64,000 bases of DNA from Ceratotherium simum simum (taxonomy: Eukaryota > Chordata > Mammalia > Perissodactyla > Rhinocerotidae), in assembly GCF_000283155.1 (NCBI RefSeq), contig NW_004454216.1, forward strand, positions 12,641,640 to 12,705,639, read 5' to 3'. The notes beneath the pieces are model-generated. The model worked only from the letters and a program-made list of their open reading frames with translations, did no database searches and was not told where the DNA came from. Positions 11,666 to 21,815 of this stretch are shown piece after piece (positions within the stretch are counted from its first letter, which is position 1; the number at the start of each line of letters is the position of its first letter). Both the position numbers and the translations under genes were made by a program.

Positions 11666-12434
11666 TGTGGCAGATAGTGGCAACAAGTTTGACAACAGGC
11701 AAAATACTGAGATCAATCAACTAAAATTATGGACCACCAAGTACAGAGGATGAGGTTAGGAGGAACTGAGATATGAAAATTGGAATGGAGCATACAAGTA
11801 TAATCAGCTATCAGAAGAATCACTGGCTGAGAAAAACAGAAGTGGGTGTAGGGCAGAAAGGGGAAGAGCAGAAAATACAAATTGAGTCATTTACTGAAGC
11901 TTCTGGGACTTTCGCGACACAGAACAAAACACAGGTGAAGTCACTGCAGCCTGCAGACAGTCCTCTGTGGGTCACTCTTTCTCCATCTCAGCTCCCATTA
12001 GCGAAAAAGAAGATCAGTGAAAGATGTGCACATTTCTCTGCTCAAACTGTCTTCAGAGGTCAGGAACAGCTGACAATTTTTATTTAACATAAGAGAACAT
12101 TACATTATTATGATGTGGTTTTCTTGGGAGAAAAAACTTAACTAGCAAACACAGCCAGCTCTTTCAGAATGTCTGGACCTAACTGAGTTTGAGAAAAGGT
12201 GCGAGTGACAATTGGAAAACTGAGAGAAATTAAAGAGGCTGATGCAAAGGATGAAACTAATTTTTAAAAAGTAAAGGTCATCAGAATTTTGTTACAATGG
12301 TGTTATAGGCAACTGACAAAATTCTTTAAACAAAAATCTAGTAATTTTAAAGAACTATGGGAGATATAGAGCGGGAACACTTACATTCGGCTCAAAGGAG
12401 TATAAAACGTAACAAGTTTACGGAAATCCATTTG
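11666..12434. other. Unassigned sequence
   Basis: A 104-codon plus-strand open frame (11773-12087) has no recognisable domain or conserved start context. Nothing else is supported. Confidence 0.4.
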
Positions 12435-12990
12435 CCATTATCGTATAGAGTTTGAAATTGGGCACGCCCTACAACCCAGCGGTTCTACTCCTGAACATAT
12501 ACGCTAGAGAAATCATATGTTCACAAAGAGGCATGGACAGGACAGCTCTATCTTTAATAACACAAAAACTGGAAACAATCTAAGTAGCCATCAAAAGAAA
12601 GTGGACAAATAAATTGTGGTAAAATACAGCTGTTACCGTAAATGAATTACAAGTATAAGCAAGGATAACTCTCTCAAACGTGATGTTGAGCAGCAAAAAT
12701 AGGTGTTTTTTATGTTTATATGTTATATAAAACATATAGTTTTATATTATTTATATATAAATTCAAAAACAAGCAAAACAATATAGGGGATACATAAATA
12801 TGTGAAAAAACTATAAAGAAAAACAAGGAAGTAATAAACTCGACATTCAGGATTGTGGTGGGGATAGAGGGAGATGACGGAATCTGGGCTAGGCTCAGTT
12901 CTACTTGCTAAATTAGTGTTAGGTACTCAGTTACTCATGTTAATGTTATTCTTTGTATCTTATTCACATGTTGTAAATATTCCTCGTACA
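12435..12990 (+). mobile_element. LINE-1 3' portion (end of ORF2 and 3'UTR)
   Basis: The text 'cacgccctacaacccagcggttctactcctgaacatatacgctagag', 'acacaaaaactggaaacaatctaagtagccatcaa' and 'ggacaaataaattgtggtaaaatac' matches the end of L1 or HAL1 ORF2. An AT-rich 3'UTR-like part follows. The element is 5'-truncated and non-coding. Confidence 0.75.
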
Positions 12991-13084
12991 TATAGCATTT
13001 TCTAAATGCTATGGGGTTACTTCTATTTTTAAAAAGCTCTCAGACATAAGACTATACTTAAACTATTTTAAAGGTACTTTTTAA

Positions 13085-13290
13085 GTATCTGCAAGTAACA
13101 AGTATCTAGCAGGCACTCAGGACTTTATAAAATTATCTCTTTTAATTCACACAATAACTCTTTGAGGTAAATATTTTCATCCTTAGTTTGCATATGAGGA
13201 AACTGAGGTTCTGTTGTGTAGATTACCCACTGTCACACAGCTAGGAGAGATGGGGTTCAAGCCAGATCCAACTTTGAAAACCATGGGGTG
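13085..13290 (-). repeat. MIR SINE
   Basis: The plus strand carries 'tttaattcacacaataactctttgaggtaaatattttcatcc', 'catatgaggaaactgagg', 'cactgtcacacagctagg' and 'gatggggttcaagccagatcc', the complete reversed MIR order. Confidence 0.8.
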
Positions 13291-13639
13291 TCTGTAGGTA
13301 GGACTTGTCTAAAATAGAACAGCAAAAATAAATTTCCAACATAAAAACAAAACCGACTTGTTATACCGCAGTTTCCTACTTCAATGCGCCTTAGCGTTGA
13401 AAATGCATCCCGAGATCACATTCTAATAGCTTGCATTAATTTTATGTCACAGTACCTCTTTATTACTTCATTATCACAATTTACCCCGAAACTCTATAAA
13501 TTCTAAAACTGGCAACAGATATCAATCATGTGCTTATGGAAAGTCTCGACGTGGCTGTACTTCTTTCCATAACCTGAATTTCTCTGAGACAGGAAGTTTA
13601 AGCAAAGTTAGCTGTTGGTAGGCTGAAACTTCGCACTCT
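13291..13639. other. Unassigned sequence
   Basis: Nothing is recognised here. Confidence 0.4.
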
Positions 13640-14028
13640 GATTTCACTACCCTCCCATCAGGGATTCACCCACAGGCAAGTGGGCAGGCTTGCCAAGCCC
13701 CACAGAAATTACTCACCTCCACCCTCTCTTTCCTCATCTTGCTTCCAATCATGCTGCAAAACCTAATTTTAAACTCATGCAGGAAACCTGATTAATACCA
13801 CCTGGTTTTCTCTACTCCGTTAACTCTGGGCCTCTTCAGCACACACACAACACAACTCATTTATAAGACTGTCAGCTTTTTATTTTGTTGTTTTCATTTG
13901 CATGCGCGTCCAGCCTGTAAGAACCACTGAAAAGAGTTTAGCTATGCCCTAACTCATTCTTCTTTACCCAAAGCGCCACCAACTGTGCTCTTTAAACAGT
14001 AGTCACTTAATAAATGCTGATTGACTTA
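13640..14028 (+). repeat. L2 LINE 3' portion (diverged)
   Basis: The 3' terminus 'actgtgctctttaaacagtagtcacttaataaatgctgattg' resembles the L2 end ('agtgcctggcacatagtaggcgctcaataaat'). The pyrimidine-rich upstream part fits the L2 3' region loosely; the 5' limit is a guess. Confidence 0.45.
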
Positions 14029-14154
14029 CTACAGTGGAACAATTCGCCTCTGGTATTTCTCAATATCCCAGTGAATCCTCCACATCTATAAACATGCTGG
14101 AGATGACAGCAGGTACTGATAGAGGCGTGGGGTCTTCCCGAGGGTGCCTGGGAC

Positions 14155-14310
14155 AAGAAAGACACAGAGAGAGACCAAAGACAGTCAGGAGAAACAGAGA
14201 GAGGAACATGGAAATCAACAGAGGACAGAATACAGACTGAGAGGAGCAGAGTCTGGAGTTATAGAGAGATTTCAGCAGCCAGAGACACTCAGAGACAGAG
14301 AGGAAGTCAG
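14155..14310 (+). repeat. Purine-rich AGAGAC-type low-complexity tract
   Basis: Repeated 'agacagagag', 'gagagacc' and 'cagagaca' words run for about 150 bp. Two overlapping plus-strand open frames here are artefacts of the low-stop purine composition. Confidence 0.6.
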
Positions 14311-14479
14311 CAGTCTGAACTTGGGCTTTGGTTTGGAAACCACATTCTTGGGTACTACTTACTCAAGTAAATAGGTTCCCTCGTGTTTCTAAATTTATGG
14401 TATAATCAACCATTTCAAAGTTATTTCTAAGATTTTCCTGAGCTTATATCTTTATCTATTAACATTCATCTTTACACGC

Positions 14480-14705
14480 TGTCATCATTGGAGATACACA
14501 AACAAAGACATAAACACAATCCTCAGAACAACCAGCTGTAAATAAGGAAATAGTTTTCCAATTCTCCAGTTCAGAAAATGGTTACTTCAGAGAGGTAATG
14601 TGAATTGCCCAAGGTCACAAGCGAGAACATGATAACTGGGGCCCCAAATCGTCCAATTCCAAAATCCAGGGCTTTTTCTGATATTCTATGTTCTCTACTG
14701 GAAAT
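14480..14705 (-). repeat. MIR SINE relic
   Basis: The plus strand has 'gagaggtaatgtgaattgcccaaggtcacaagcgagaacatgataactggggccc' followed by 'attccaaaatccagggcttttt', a reversed MIR core with an altered right half. Confidence 0.6.
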
Positions 14706-14856
14706 AAATCATATATAAATCCAAACTGTTTTTGTAAAATAAAATTCAAACTACACATTCAGTATAAAATTTTCTATCTTTGAGACACTGAACTCTTCAG
14801 GTTACTCACTAGGATACGTTACCTCAGGGCTCCATTTAGTTTAAAAATCTATCAGA

Positions 14857-15058
14857 GGGGCCGGCCCAGTGGCGCAAGCGGTTAAGCGCATGTGCTCCGC
14901 TGCGGCGGCCGCGGGGTTCGCCGGTTCGGATCCCAGGCGCACACCAACGCACCGCTTGTCAAGCCATGCTGTGGCAGCGTCCCATATAAAGTAGAGGAAG
15001 ATGGGCACGGATGTTAGCCCAGGGCCAGTCTTCCTCAGGAAAAAGAGGAGGATTGGCA
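14857..15058 (+). mobile_element. ERE SINE, interrupted by assembly gap
   Basis: A clean copy with the head 'ggggccggcccagtggcgcaagcggttaagcgc', CpG-rich B-box region 'ggttcggatcccaggc', the body 'catgctgtggcagcgtcccatataaagt' and the first tail repeat 'gatgttagcccagggccag'. It is cut at the N run. High CpG retention suggests a fairly young insertion. Confidence 0.95.
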
Positions 15059-15254
15059 NNNNNNNNNNNNNNNNNNNNNNNNNNNNNNNNNNNNNNNNNN
15101 NNNNNNNNNNNNNNNNNNNNNNNNNNNNNNNNNNNNNNNNNNNNNNNNNNNNNNNNNNNNNNNNNNNNNNNNNNNNNNNNNNNNNNNNNNNNNNNNNNNN
15201 NNNNNNNNNNNNNNNNNNNNNNNNNNNNNNNNNNNNNNNNNNNNNNNNNNNNNN
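15059..15254. other. Assembly gap (196 N)
   Basis: Unsequenced run between two EREs in opposite orientation. Open frames reported through it consist of unknown residues and carry no information. Confidence 0.99.
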
Positions 15255-15434
15255 TTTTTTTTTGCTGAGGAAGATTTGCCTTTAGCTAACATCTGTGCCA
15301 ATCTTCCTCTATTTTGTATGTGGGTCACCACCACAGCATAGCTGTAGGTCTGGGCCCGGGATCTGAACTCATGAACCTGGGCCACTGAAGCGTAGTGCGC
15401 TGGACTTAACCACTAGGCCACAGGGCTGGTCCCC
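15255..15434 (-). mobile_element. ERE SINE, older form
   Basis: It begins at the gap with a T-run (the reversed A-tail) and 'gctgaggaagatttgcctttagctaac', and ends with 'cttaaccactaggccacagggctggtcccc', the reversed tRNA-like head. It is more diverged than its neighbour across the gap and has a single tail repeat. Confidence 0.9.
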
Positions 15435-16384
15435 TCAAAGTCTTAATGAATCAACAAATTTCAGCAGGAAGATCACAAGATGCTCCACATTTCAATGAAT
15501 TCTTAGATCTAAATACTAGTAAACTTGTTTCCAACTTCTTCTCTCATAAGGTCTCACCTAAAGTCTACATTGCAATTCAATTTCAGGGTACTATATATGG
15601 TAGGAATGACTTAATGCACCACTCTTTGTAAGCATTAGTATTTTCTCTTGAGGGATATTTATATTCTTCTAAATAATCATGCCATTTTGGAAGCAATCAA
15701 TGTAATTGCCAGAAAGCTCCTTTGATACAAGTGTAAGCATGTTATTGGATTTCATAGCAAGACAAGATAATAAGAATACAAAGAAATTTCTATTCAACTG
15801 TGCATCAATATATTTTTCCACGTTCAACAATTTTTAAAACAGAATTTCTCACATAAGGCCTAAAGTATTGCTCTGCTCTGCCCTCTAGTGACTGGTTAGG
15901 TTTTGCTAACTATATGCTTTTATTTATTTTTTTTAATTGCTTTTTGAGCAATAATTAGGATTTTTTTTTTAATATAACAAATGATGGTTGCTTTTTCATC
16001 ATTTGAGTAGTGAAGAGTGCCAGTCAACTTTTAAGATACAGCATGTGGTATGAACACAATGAGGAAAGAGACACAATTTCTTTTCATAGGGATGGTACAC
16101 CTAAGTACTGCAAACAGAAGAAAAAAAATTAATATCTATTCCACTCTGTATTCATATTTTTATGCAATCTATTTCGAAATCTCAAAGAATTCCATTCAGT
16201 TTCTTTGTTAAAAACTTTCAAAATTTCATAAATATAAATCCCAAATTGGTTAATTCTATTATTTTGGAGACTGAGGTATCAGGATGAGTGGTACTATATA
16301 TACCACACGTAGATGAACAACTTTCTACTAATTATAATAAAGCAAAAATATGCTTAATACAAAACTATACTGAATATCACTTAC
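15435..16384. other. Unassigned sequence with T-rich tracts
   Basis: AT-rich, with T-runs near 15930-15970. Apart from the CTCF-like motif listed separately, no gene or repeat is recognised. Confidence 0.45.
15876..15895 (-). promoter_or_regulatory. CTCF-like motif
   Basis: The sequence 'gctctgccctctagtgactg' matches the reverse complement of the CTCF core (GCCMYCTRSTGG) at 11 of 12 positions. This is a sequence match only; occupancy cannot be judged. Confidence 0.35.
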
Positions 16385-16457
16385 CCTTAATTGTTCAAGT
16401 GGCACTTTAGGATTTTCCTGAACCTCAGTGTCATCACTAGGAAACTGACTGTCACTT
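16385..16457 (-). CDS. Possible internal coding exon, gene unknown
   Basis: On the minus strand, 'tgttttcacctag' (acceptor-like) precedes 73 bases ending in AAGG, and then 'gtaagtga', a strong donor. Only one frame is open. After one split base it gives 24 residues beginning SDSQFPSDDTEVQEN and ending LEQLR, acidic and Ser/Pro-containing like a disordered linker. I do not recognise the protein. The splice pair and codon choice support an exon, but 73 open bases can occur by chance and no second exon is certain. Confidence 0.35.
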
Positions 16458-16744
16458 CTAGGTGAAAACATTAATCAAGGATCCACTTAAGACAGTTATT
16501 ACACAGAGATTCACCCTAGCATTTCGATGAAGGGAACTTCTTTCCCTCTTAGTTTCTCTAGCCATAAACCTTTTGCAAGGAATCGATGCATTTCTAGAAC
16601 ATCCTTTCTACTCTCACTGATCCCAAGCATACCACTTCTGTGTCTACATGCTTATGTTAAAAAATAAACATAACATTTGTACACGTGAATGTGGAAGGAT
16701 ACCTGGACATGTGAGGAGAGTCCACAGGCAGTATGGAGGTGTGG

Positions 16745-16889
16745 TCAGGAGACACACCTGGCAGCCAGACCGCCGGAGTCTGAATTTCAGCTCCGCCACT
16801 ATTAGCAGGGTGACCTTAGGCTGATTAATTAACCTGTCTGTGCTTCAGTTTCCTCATCTACAAAACGGGAATAAAAAGAGACACCTACC
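16745..16889 (+). repeat. MIR SINE, 5' part (split)
   Basis: Contains 'cggagtctgaatttcagctccgccactattagcagggtgacctta' and 'cagtttcctcatctacaaaacgggaataaa', the MIR left arm and core. The copy is interrupted at about 16889 by an L1 3' end and resumes at 17241. Confidence 0.85.
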
Positions 16890-17240
16890 GATAGTGATGC
16901 TTTATATCTTGATAGGTATTTGGGTTACACAGGTGTATGCATTTATTAAAACTCAGAGACTGTACATTTAAGATTTATGCATTTCACTGAATTTAAATTT
17001 CACGGCAAAAGAAAAGTTGTAAATATTAACTATAGTCAATAATATACATGCTGAAGTATTTAGAGATGTTGTGATGTCTTTACTTTGAAATGCATCAAAA
17101 ATGAATTGATGATGGATGGACAGATTATAGATATGTAATAAAATAAGTACAGTAAAATGTTAATGATCAAGACTACGTGATGAATATATGAGTGTATAAT
17201 GCTGTATGTTTGAAAGTTTCATAAAATGTTGGGGGGAAAT
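16890..17240 (+). mobile_element. LINE-1 3'UTR, 5'-truncated insertion into a MIR
   Basis: The text 'ttacacaggtgtatgcatttattaaaactcag', 'catttcactgaatttaaatttcac', 'gaagtatttagagatg' and 'cagtaaaatgttaatgatc' matches the L1M 3'UTR, ending in 'cataaaatgttggggggaaat'. Short near-duplicate flanks 'acacctacc' (16881) and 'acacgtacc' (17241) fit a degraded target-site duplication. Confidence 0.8.
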
Positions 17241-17330
17241 ACACGTACCTCTCATAGAGCTGATGTGAAGATTAAATATATATATAACTGTATTAAATAT
17301 ACAGAAAAATATCTAACAATCAACAATGGC
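17241..17330 (+). repeat. MIR SINE, 3' part (split)
   Basis: The stretch 'cgtacctctcatagagctgatgtgaagattaaatatat' continues the MIR consensus ('agtacctacctcatagggttgttgtgaggattaaatgag') from where the copy at 16745-16889 stops. Confidence 0.75.
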
Positions 17331-17499
17331 AAATGGCAATATGTTTAAACAAATGAAAGTGATCTTATTCTCCCCTAGTTGGAGAAAAAGGATAAGAAAG
17401 TCACAAGGCATTAAGCTCCCAACTGGAGTGAGTAGTTGCCATCAAGGATGTCGGAGCTCAAATTTCAAATATCATACAACTGCCTGGGCCATGTACAGA

Positions 17500-17745
17500 A
17501 CATGGTCTTGGAAAGTCAGAAAGAGCTGATTCGAATCCTGGCTCTGTTTTTAATTAGCCAAGAAGCTCAGACAATTTTAAATGTTCTGAGCCTCAGTTGT
17601 CTCGTATAAAATGGGAAACCTATATCCAAGGGTCATTGCGAAGAGTAGAAAAAAAGACAGCACACACACATATACACATGGAGAAATTAGCACATAAAAT
17701 GCAAATAATAACAATTGCCGTTGTTACCATCATAATCATTATTAC
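17500..17745 (+). repeat. MIR SINE
   Basis: Shows 'agctgattcgaatcctggctctg', 'tctgagcctcagttgtctcgtataaaatggg' and 'gggtcattgcgaagag', then a CA-rich insertion and 'cacataaaatgcaaataataac', the full MIR order with a small internal expansion. Confidence 0.8.
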
Positions 17746-19092
17746 TACTTGGTGTGAGTCCTATACACTGATATAACCTTCTCTGCAGATGGAAACAAAA
17801 GAGGCTGCGAGGCTGCGTATCTGATTCTAACTTAGAAACTTCATATGCAGGTGGCCCCACAACTCCAAGAGCTTTCTAGGGATCTTTATTGAAACAGCAG
17901 GCCTTATTAAAGTATCACTGTACTTATGAAAGAAGAGCTGGCAGTGACAGGGAGTTCATTAATCATCCCTCTGTAACACCAATTATAATAAATGTAAGTC
18001 CTACGGGTGAGACATTTAGGAAGTATGTTTGCTGATGATACTTTACAGAAAGTCACTTCAGTGCATTAGAGGAAACGATATTAGCACCTGGATAAGTTTT
18101 GATTTGAAATAGCCAAAGTAATATATCTAAAGAGAAAAATATTAAAACTACATTTATAGAAGATGAGTTCTAGGCTCCCAAGGAGTAGATTTATAAATCA
18201 TTATAGATTACTCCAGGAAGACAGTGGCTCAACATACAGTTTCAGCTAAAAGGCAAATCAAGAACCTGGCAATGAAAGGGAGAATATTGGAAACATTATA
18301 CACCAAGACCACTCTACAAAAATTGTTTTTTCCACAGGACCTGGATCCCCTAACCCAAACACCTTTCTTAGGCATTTAGATGTCTCTGTATTTTTTAATA
18401 TTTTTGTTGAAAACTCTTCCCCATCTCCCTTGGCACTATAATCTATTGCTTCTCCCACCACAGATCTGTTGTTTTTCTTTCCTTTAGACTTCTCTTAACA
18501 AAGAATGGGTGTTTTCAAAAATTCTGTCTTAGCCATATTTTCTACTTTTACTGATTTTCAAAGTTTCAGCTCTACTTCTCTCTTAAGCTCTACCTTCAGC
18601 CTGAATCTCTTCCAAACTCACCTCAAATTTCTAACTACAGCCTCAACATTATCACATGAATATCATCTGTTTCAAATCCATTCCATCCCAAACTTCACCT
18701 CCCCCTCCCACAAATCAGATTCTACTACTCTCTCTCTACTTCCCGTAGGAGTATTATCTGAACACCTACACTTAAATTAAAAACCTATCTTTGGCTTCCT
18801 TTTCAACACCCCCCACTGCCTTCCTCCCTATCATGACCTCCTTTACACAAGTTCAGTCTATTGCCAACTTCTATAGATTAGCAGTTTGTTCAGGTGACAG
18901 GACAGGACTTATATTCTTTGAGAAACACAGTGAAAGCTAAATTTACAATCACTAAAGACACACAGACGGACACACAGGCTACACAAGTGTTTGAGAAAAT
19001 CTGCATTGAAGGAATCCTTAAAAATGAGTACCTATTAATTTTTACTCTGCGAATTGGGAAAAGACTTATTTGATTGTCTGAGTTAGATACCT
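17746..19092. other. Unassigned sequence, pyrimidine-rich at 18500-18850
   Basis: No confident repeat or gene. The C+T-rich block 18500-18850 gives a 91-codon plus-strand frame of Ser, Thr, Phe and Leu without a domain; an old LINE origin is possible but not shown. Confidence 0.4.
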
Positions 19093-19365
19093 CAATCCAA
19101 ATTATTATTATTATTTTTGTTTGTGTGTGAGGAAGATCAGCCCTGAGCTAACATCCATGCCAATCCTCCTCTTTTTGCTGAGGAAGACTGGCCCTGAGCT
19201 AACATCCATGCCCGTCTTCCTCCACTTTATATGGGACACCGCCACAGCATGGCCTGACATGCGGTGCGTTGGTGCACGCCCAGGATCCCATCCCGGGGCC
19301 GCCAGCAGCAGAGCGCGAGCACTTAACCGCTATACCACGGGGCCAGCCCCACAATCCAAATTATT
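19093..19365 (-). mobile_element. ERE SINE with 14-bp target-site duplication
   Basis: The element at 19107-19351 reads in reverse: two tail repeats ('gagctaacatccatgccaatcctcctcttttt' and 'gccctgagctaacatccatgcccg'), then 'cactttatatgggacaccgccacagcatgg', then the tRNA-like head ending in 'cggggccagcccc'. Exact flanks 'caatccaaattatt' lie at 19093-19106 and 19352-19365. Confidence 0.95.
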
Positions 19366-19499
19366 TTAAGCTACATCCAGACAGGGTAAAACCTTCATCA
19401 TGTTTCCCAGGGTGGTCCCCTGTACAACTCTCAAACCCTATTAGAACAAATTCCTTCTTCCCTCGGAAGTGCTAATGAATTTCCTCTTACTTAGGTTTC

Positions 19500-19965
19500 A
19501 GGTTTCCAATCTGAAACCCAAAACCAATCTTTCCAATGCCTACCTCTTTTCCCTTCCAATCCATCCCATTTATATCATCTGCTCAAAAAATTTTCAGTAG
19601 TTTACCTGTCTTTAAGGGAAAAAAAAGTAAATTCACCTTGACACTCAAGGCCCTCTTACACTAGCCTCCCTCTCAAGTTTCCCATTTCCCCGACATACAT
19701 CCCATCCAAGTGGCCAAAGGGTCTGTTCACCTTCTCCTGTAGGTCCCCCTCTGTGCAGTCTTCATTGATGTTCTGACCCAGGATTTACTATCTTCCTCAG
19801 AACTCTTAATGAGATTTATTTGTCTGTCTTTTTTCTGCCTAATTAGAGTTTGCCTTCTATTATCCTATCGTGACTGTGACAGTGTCCAACACATTGCACA
19901 CAATAGTTCTAGTAAATATTTCTTAGATAAACAAATAGAGGAACACAAAGTATATTACTTTATCT
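19500..19965 (+). repeat. L2 LINE 3' portion
   Basis: The order 'ttttcagtagtttacctgtc', 'aaattcaccttgacactcaaggccctcttacactagcc', 'ccaaagggtctgttcaccttctcctgta' and the end 'acacattgcacacaatagttctagtaaatatttc' follows the L2 consensus through to its 3' terminus. Confidence 0.65.
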
Positions 19966-21104
19966 TTAAACAAAACATTTTTCCTGTAAGATTACTGTAG
20001 GCAGTTCAGGTTCTAAAAAGGAATAGCAAAGAGCTGGAGAGAGAATACAAACACTCATAGGTGGGCCGGAAACGTTTAGAATTTCAATATACGCTAATAA
20101 TTGAAAAAGTATATAACTAAAGTCTATAAAATCTATGGCTGTTATGGTTTAGAATGTTCATTATATTCAACTAGGAAAAGGAAAAACTGTTACAAAAAGA
20201 TCACAAACACCTAATACATACATGCTCACTTACAGAGCAGCTTCTAGAAGGAACCAACAGATTTTCATAGATGGTACTAAATTATCTTCAAAACAAGCTC
20301 AGATATGTTAATTATAGAGAGATATTCAAAACTGACAAATAAAAGTTACTGAAACCAGGGACAAAACACCAAGTTGTTTTGGTTCACGCTCATGGGCATG
20401 AAAATTATTAGAGAGTAAATACTTTCACAGAGGTAATACTTTCTGCAGATGTATAAAAATACTTTCTTCTCTTGGATCAATTAATTGTGAAATGCTAAAC
20501 CACTGACCTAAAATGAAGAAAAATTTTGCTTTTCTTTTCCAGTTTATGAATAAAATAGCAAAGTAAGGTCATGACTGAATTAGCTGTTTAAAATTGTTTT
20601 AATTTTTTATGGTTATCAGGTTGAGATAAACAATTTACAAAAATAGCCCTCATACTTTAAAATTCATTAAGAATTCATAATATAGCTTCTTGTCTTGTTA
20701 AAATAATAGTCTTTGAAGAAAATTATGTAGATTATAAAAATTTACTATTATGCTTAAATAATTTACTTGTTTGGGGTAATAATTTTGTTAATACTAATAG
20801 TATGAAACAATAATATTCCTAAAATAACTATAATCCACTGAATGACAGATGACTTATCTAATACTTTTATATATTTGAGCTTTGATCAGGCTTCAATAAA
20901 ATTTCAAAATTAATTTGGGAAGTATAATTAAAATCAAACTTCTATCACTTATAGTTGCATAGAAAATATTTTAAGATATCTAACAATATAAAATGTTATT
21001 CTTTCCTAACGATTTAAAGCAAGTCCATCCTGTGTTCAATAAAGACTTTGAATATAATAAACATGTGCAATTTGAAGCGGACATTTCCCTTGTGAAGGGA
21101 GACA
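19966..21104. other. Unassigned AT-rich sequence
   Basis: Strongly AT-rich with no recognised repeat. Open frames are few and short. Confidence 0.5.
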
Positions 21105-21516
21105 ATCTGTTGTTAGTATTGTGGAGTCTGCCCCGACTCCTAGCGACCCTGTGGACAGCAGAGTGGAACCCTGCCTGGTCTTCTTGTGCCATCCTCCCAC
21201 CTTCTGGCGTTCTATCAGACAATGCTCTGTTGCTATTCACGGGGTTTTCACGGCCAATTTTTTTCGAAGTGGGTGGCCAGGTCGTTCTTCCTAGTCTGTC
21301 TTAGTCTGGAAGCTCAGCTGAAACCTGTCCACTGTGGGTGACCCTGCTGGTATTTGAAATCCTGGGGGCATAGCTTTCAGCATCACAGCAACAGGCAGCC
21401 GCCACAGTATGACAACTGACAGAAGGGTGGTGGGGTTCCCTGACCGGGAAACAGGACCCAGGCCGAGGGGGTGAGAATGCTGAATCTTAACCACTAGAAC
21501 ACCCCAGGGCTGGAGA
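21105..21516 (-). mobile_element. tRNA-Glu-headed SINE with RTE/AfroSINE-like tail
   Basis: Read on the minus strand, the 5' end 'ctagtggttaagatt...ctcacccc...tttcccggtcaggga' closely follows a tRNA-Glu gene, giving Pol III A and B box relics. A body of about 300 bp follows. The 3' end 'cacagggtcgctaggagtcg' resembles the tail shared by AfroSINEs and RTE/BovB LINEs. I have seen similar sequence in perissodactyls but cannot name the subfamily. The copy appears nearly full length; target-site duplications are not obvious. Confidence 0.7.
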
Positions 21517-21654
21517 TAATAACATGCTTGATATTCGATTTCAAGGAATAGTTAAGCAGCAAAAAATCAAATGCCACTTTTGACCTACTGTCCATTTTGA
21601 GAACAAACACATTTTCTTAAGAACCTTGCCATGTGCTGCTGGGTTAGCATTGTA

Positions 21655-21815
21655 CCCTTCAGCACTTTTAATGCTCATAACAACCTTACATGGTCGGTAT
21701 TCATCCCATTTCACAGAGAAAGCTATGTCACTTTCCCACGTCTCAATCAGAGTAAAACAGCTGAGTTAGATTTAGTCTTGTCTTGGGTCCATCCGACTCC
21801 AGAGCCCATTTCTGA
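21655..21815 (-). repeat. MIR SINE
   Basis: The plus strand 'tttaatgctcataacaaccttacatggtcggtattcatcccatttcacagag' and 'catccgactccagagcccat' follow reversed MIR. Confidence 0.75.

Noticed and set aside
13700..13780. Minus-strand 37-base exon-like segment with 'gtgagt' donor
   Set aside because: Lies in what looks like an L2 fragment and is too short to judge.
15001..15385. Open frames of 85-116 codons across the first gap
   Set aside because: Made of N plus ERE SINE sequence.
20230..20276. 47-base minus-strand segment between acceptor- and donor-like sites, one frame open
   Set aside because: Too short to be significant and no link in phase with other candidates can be shown.
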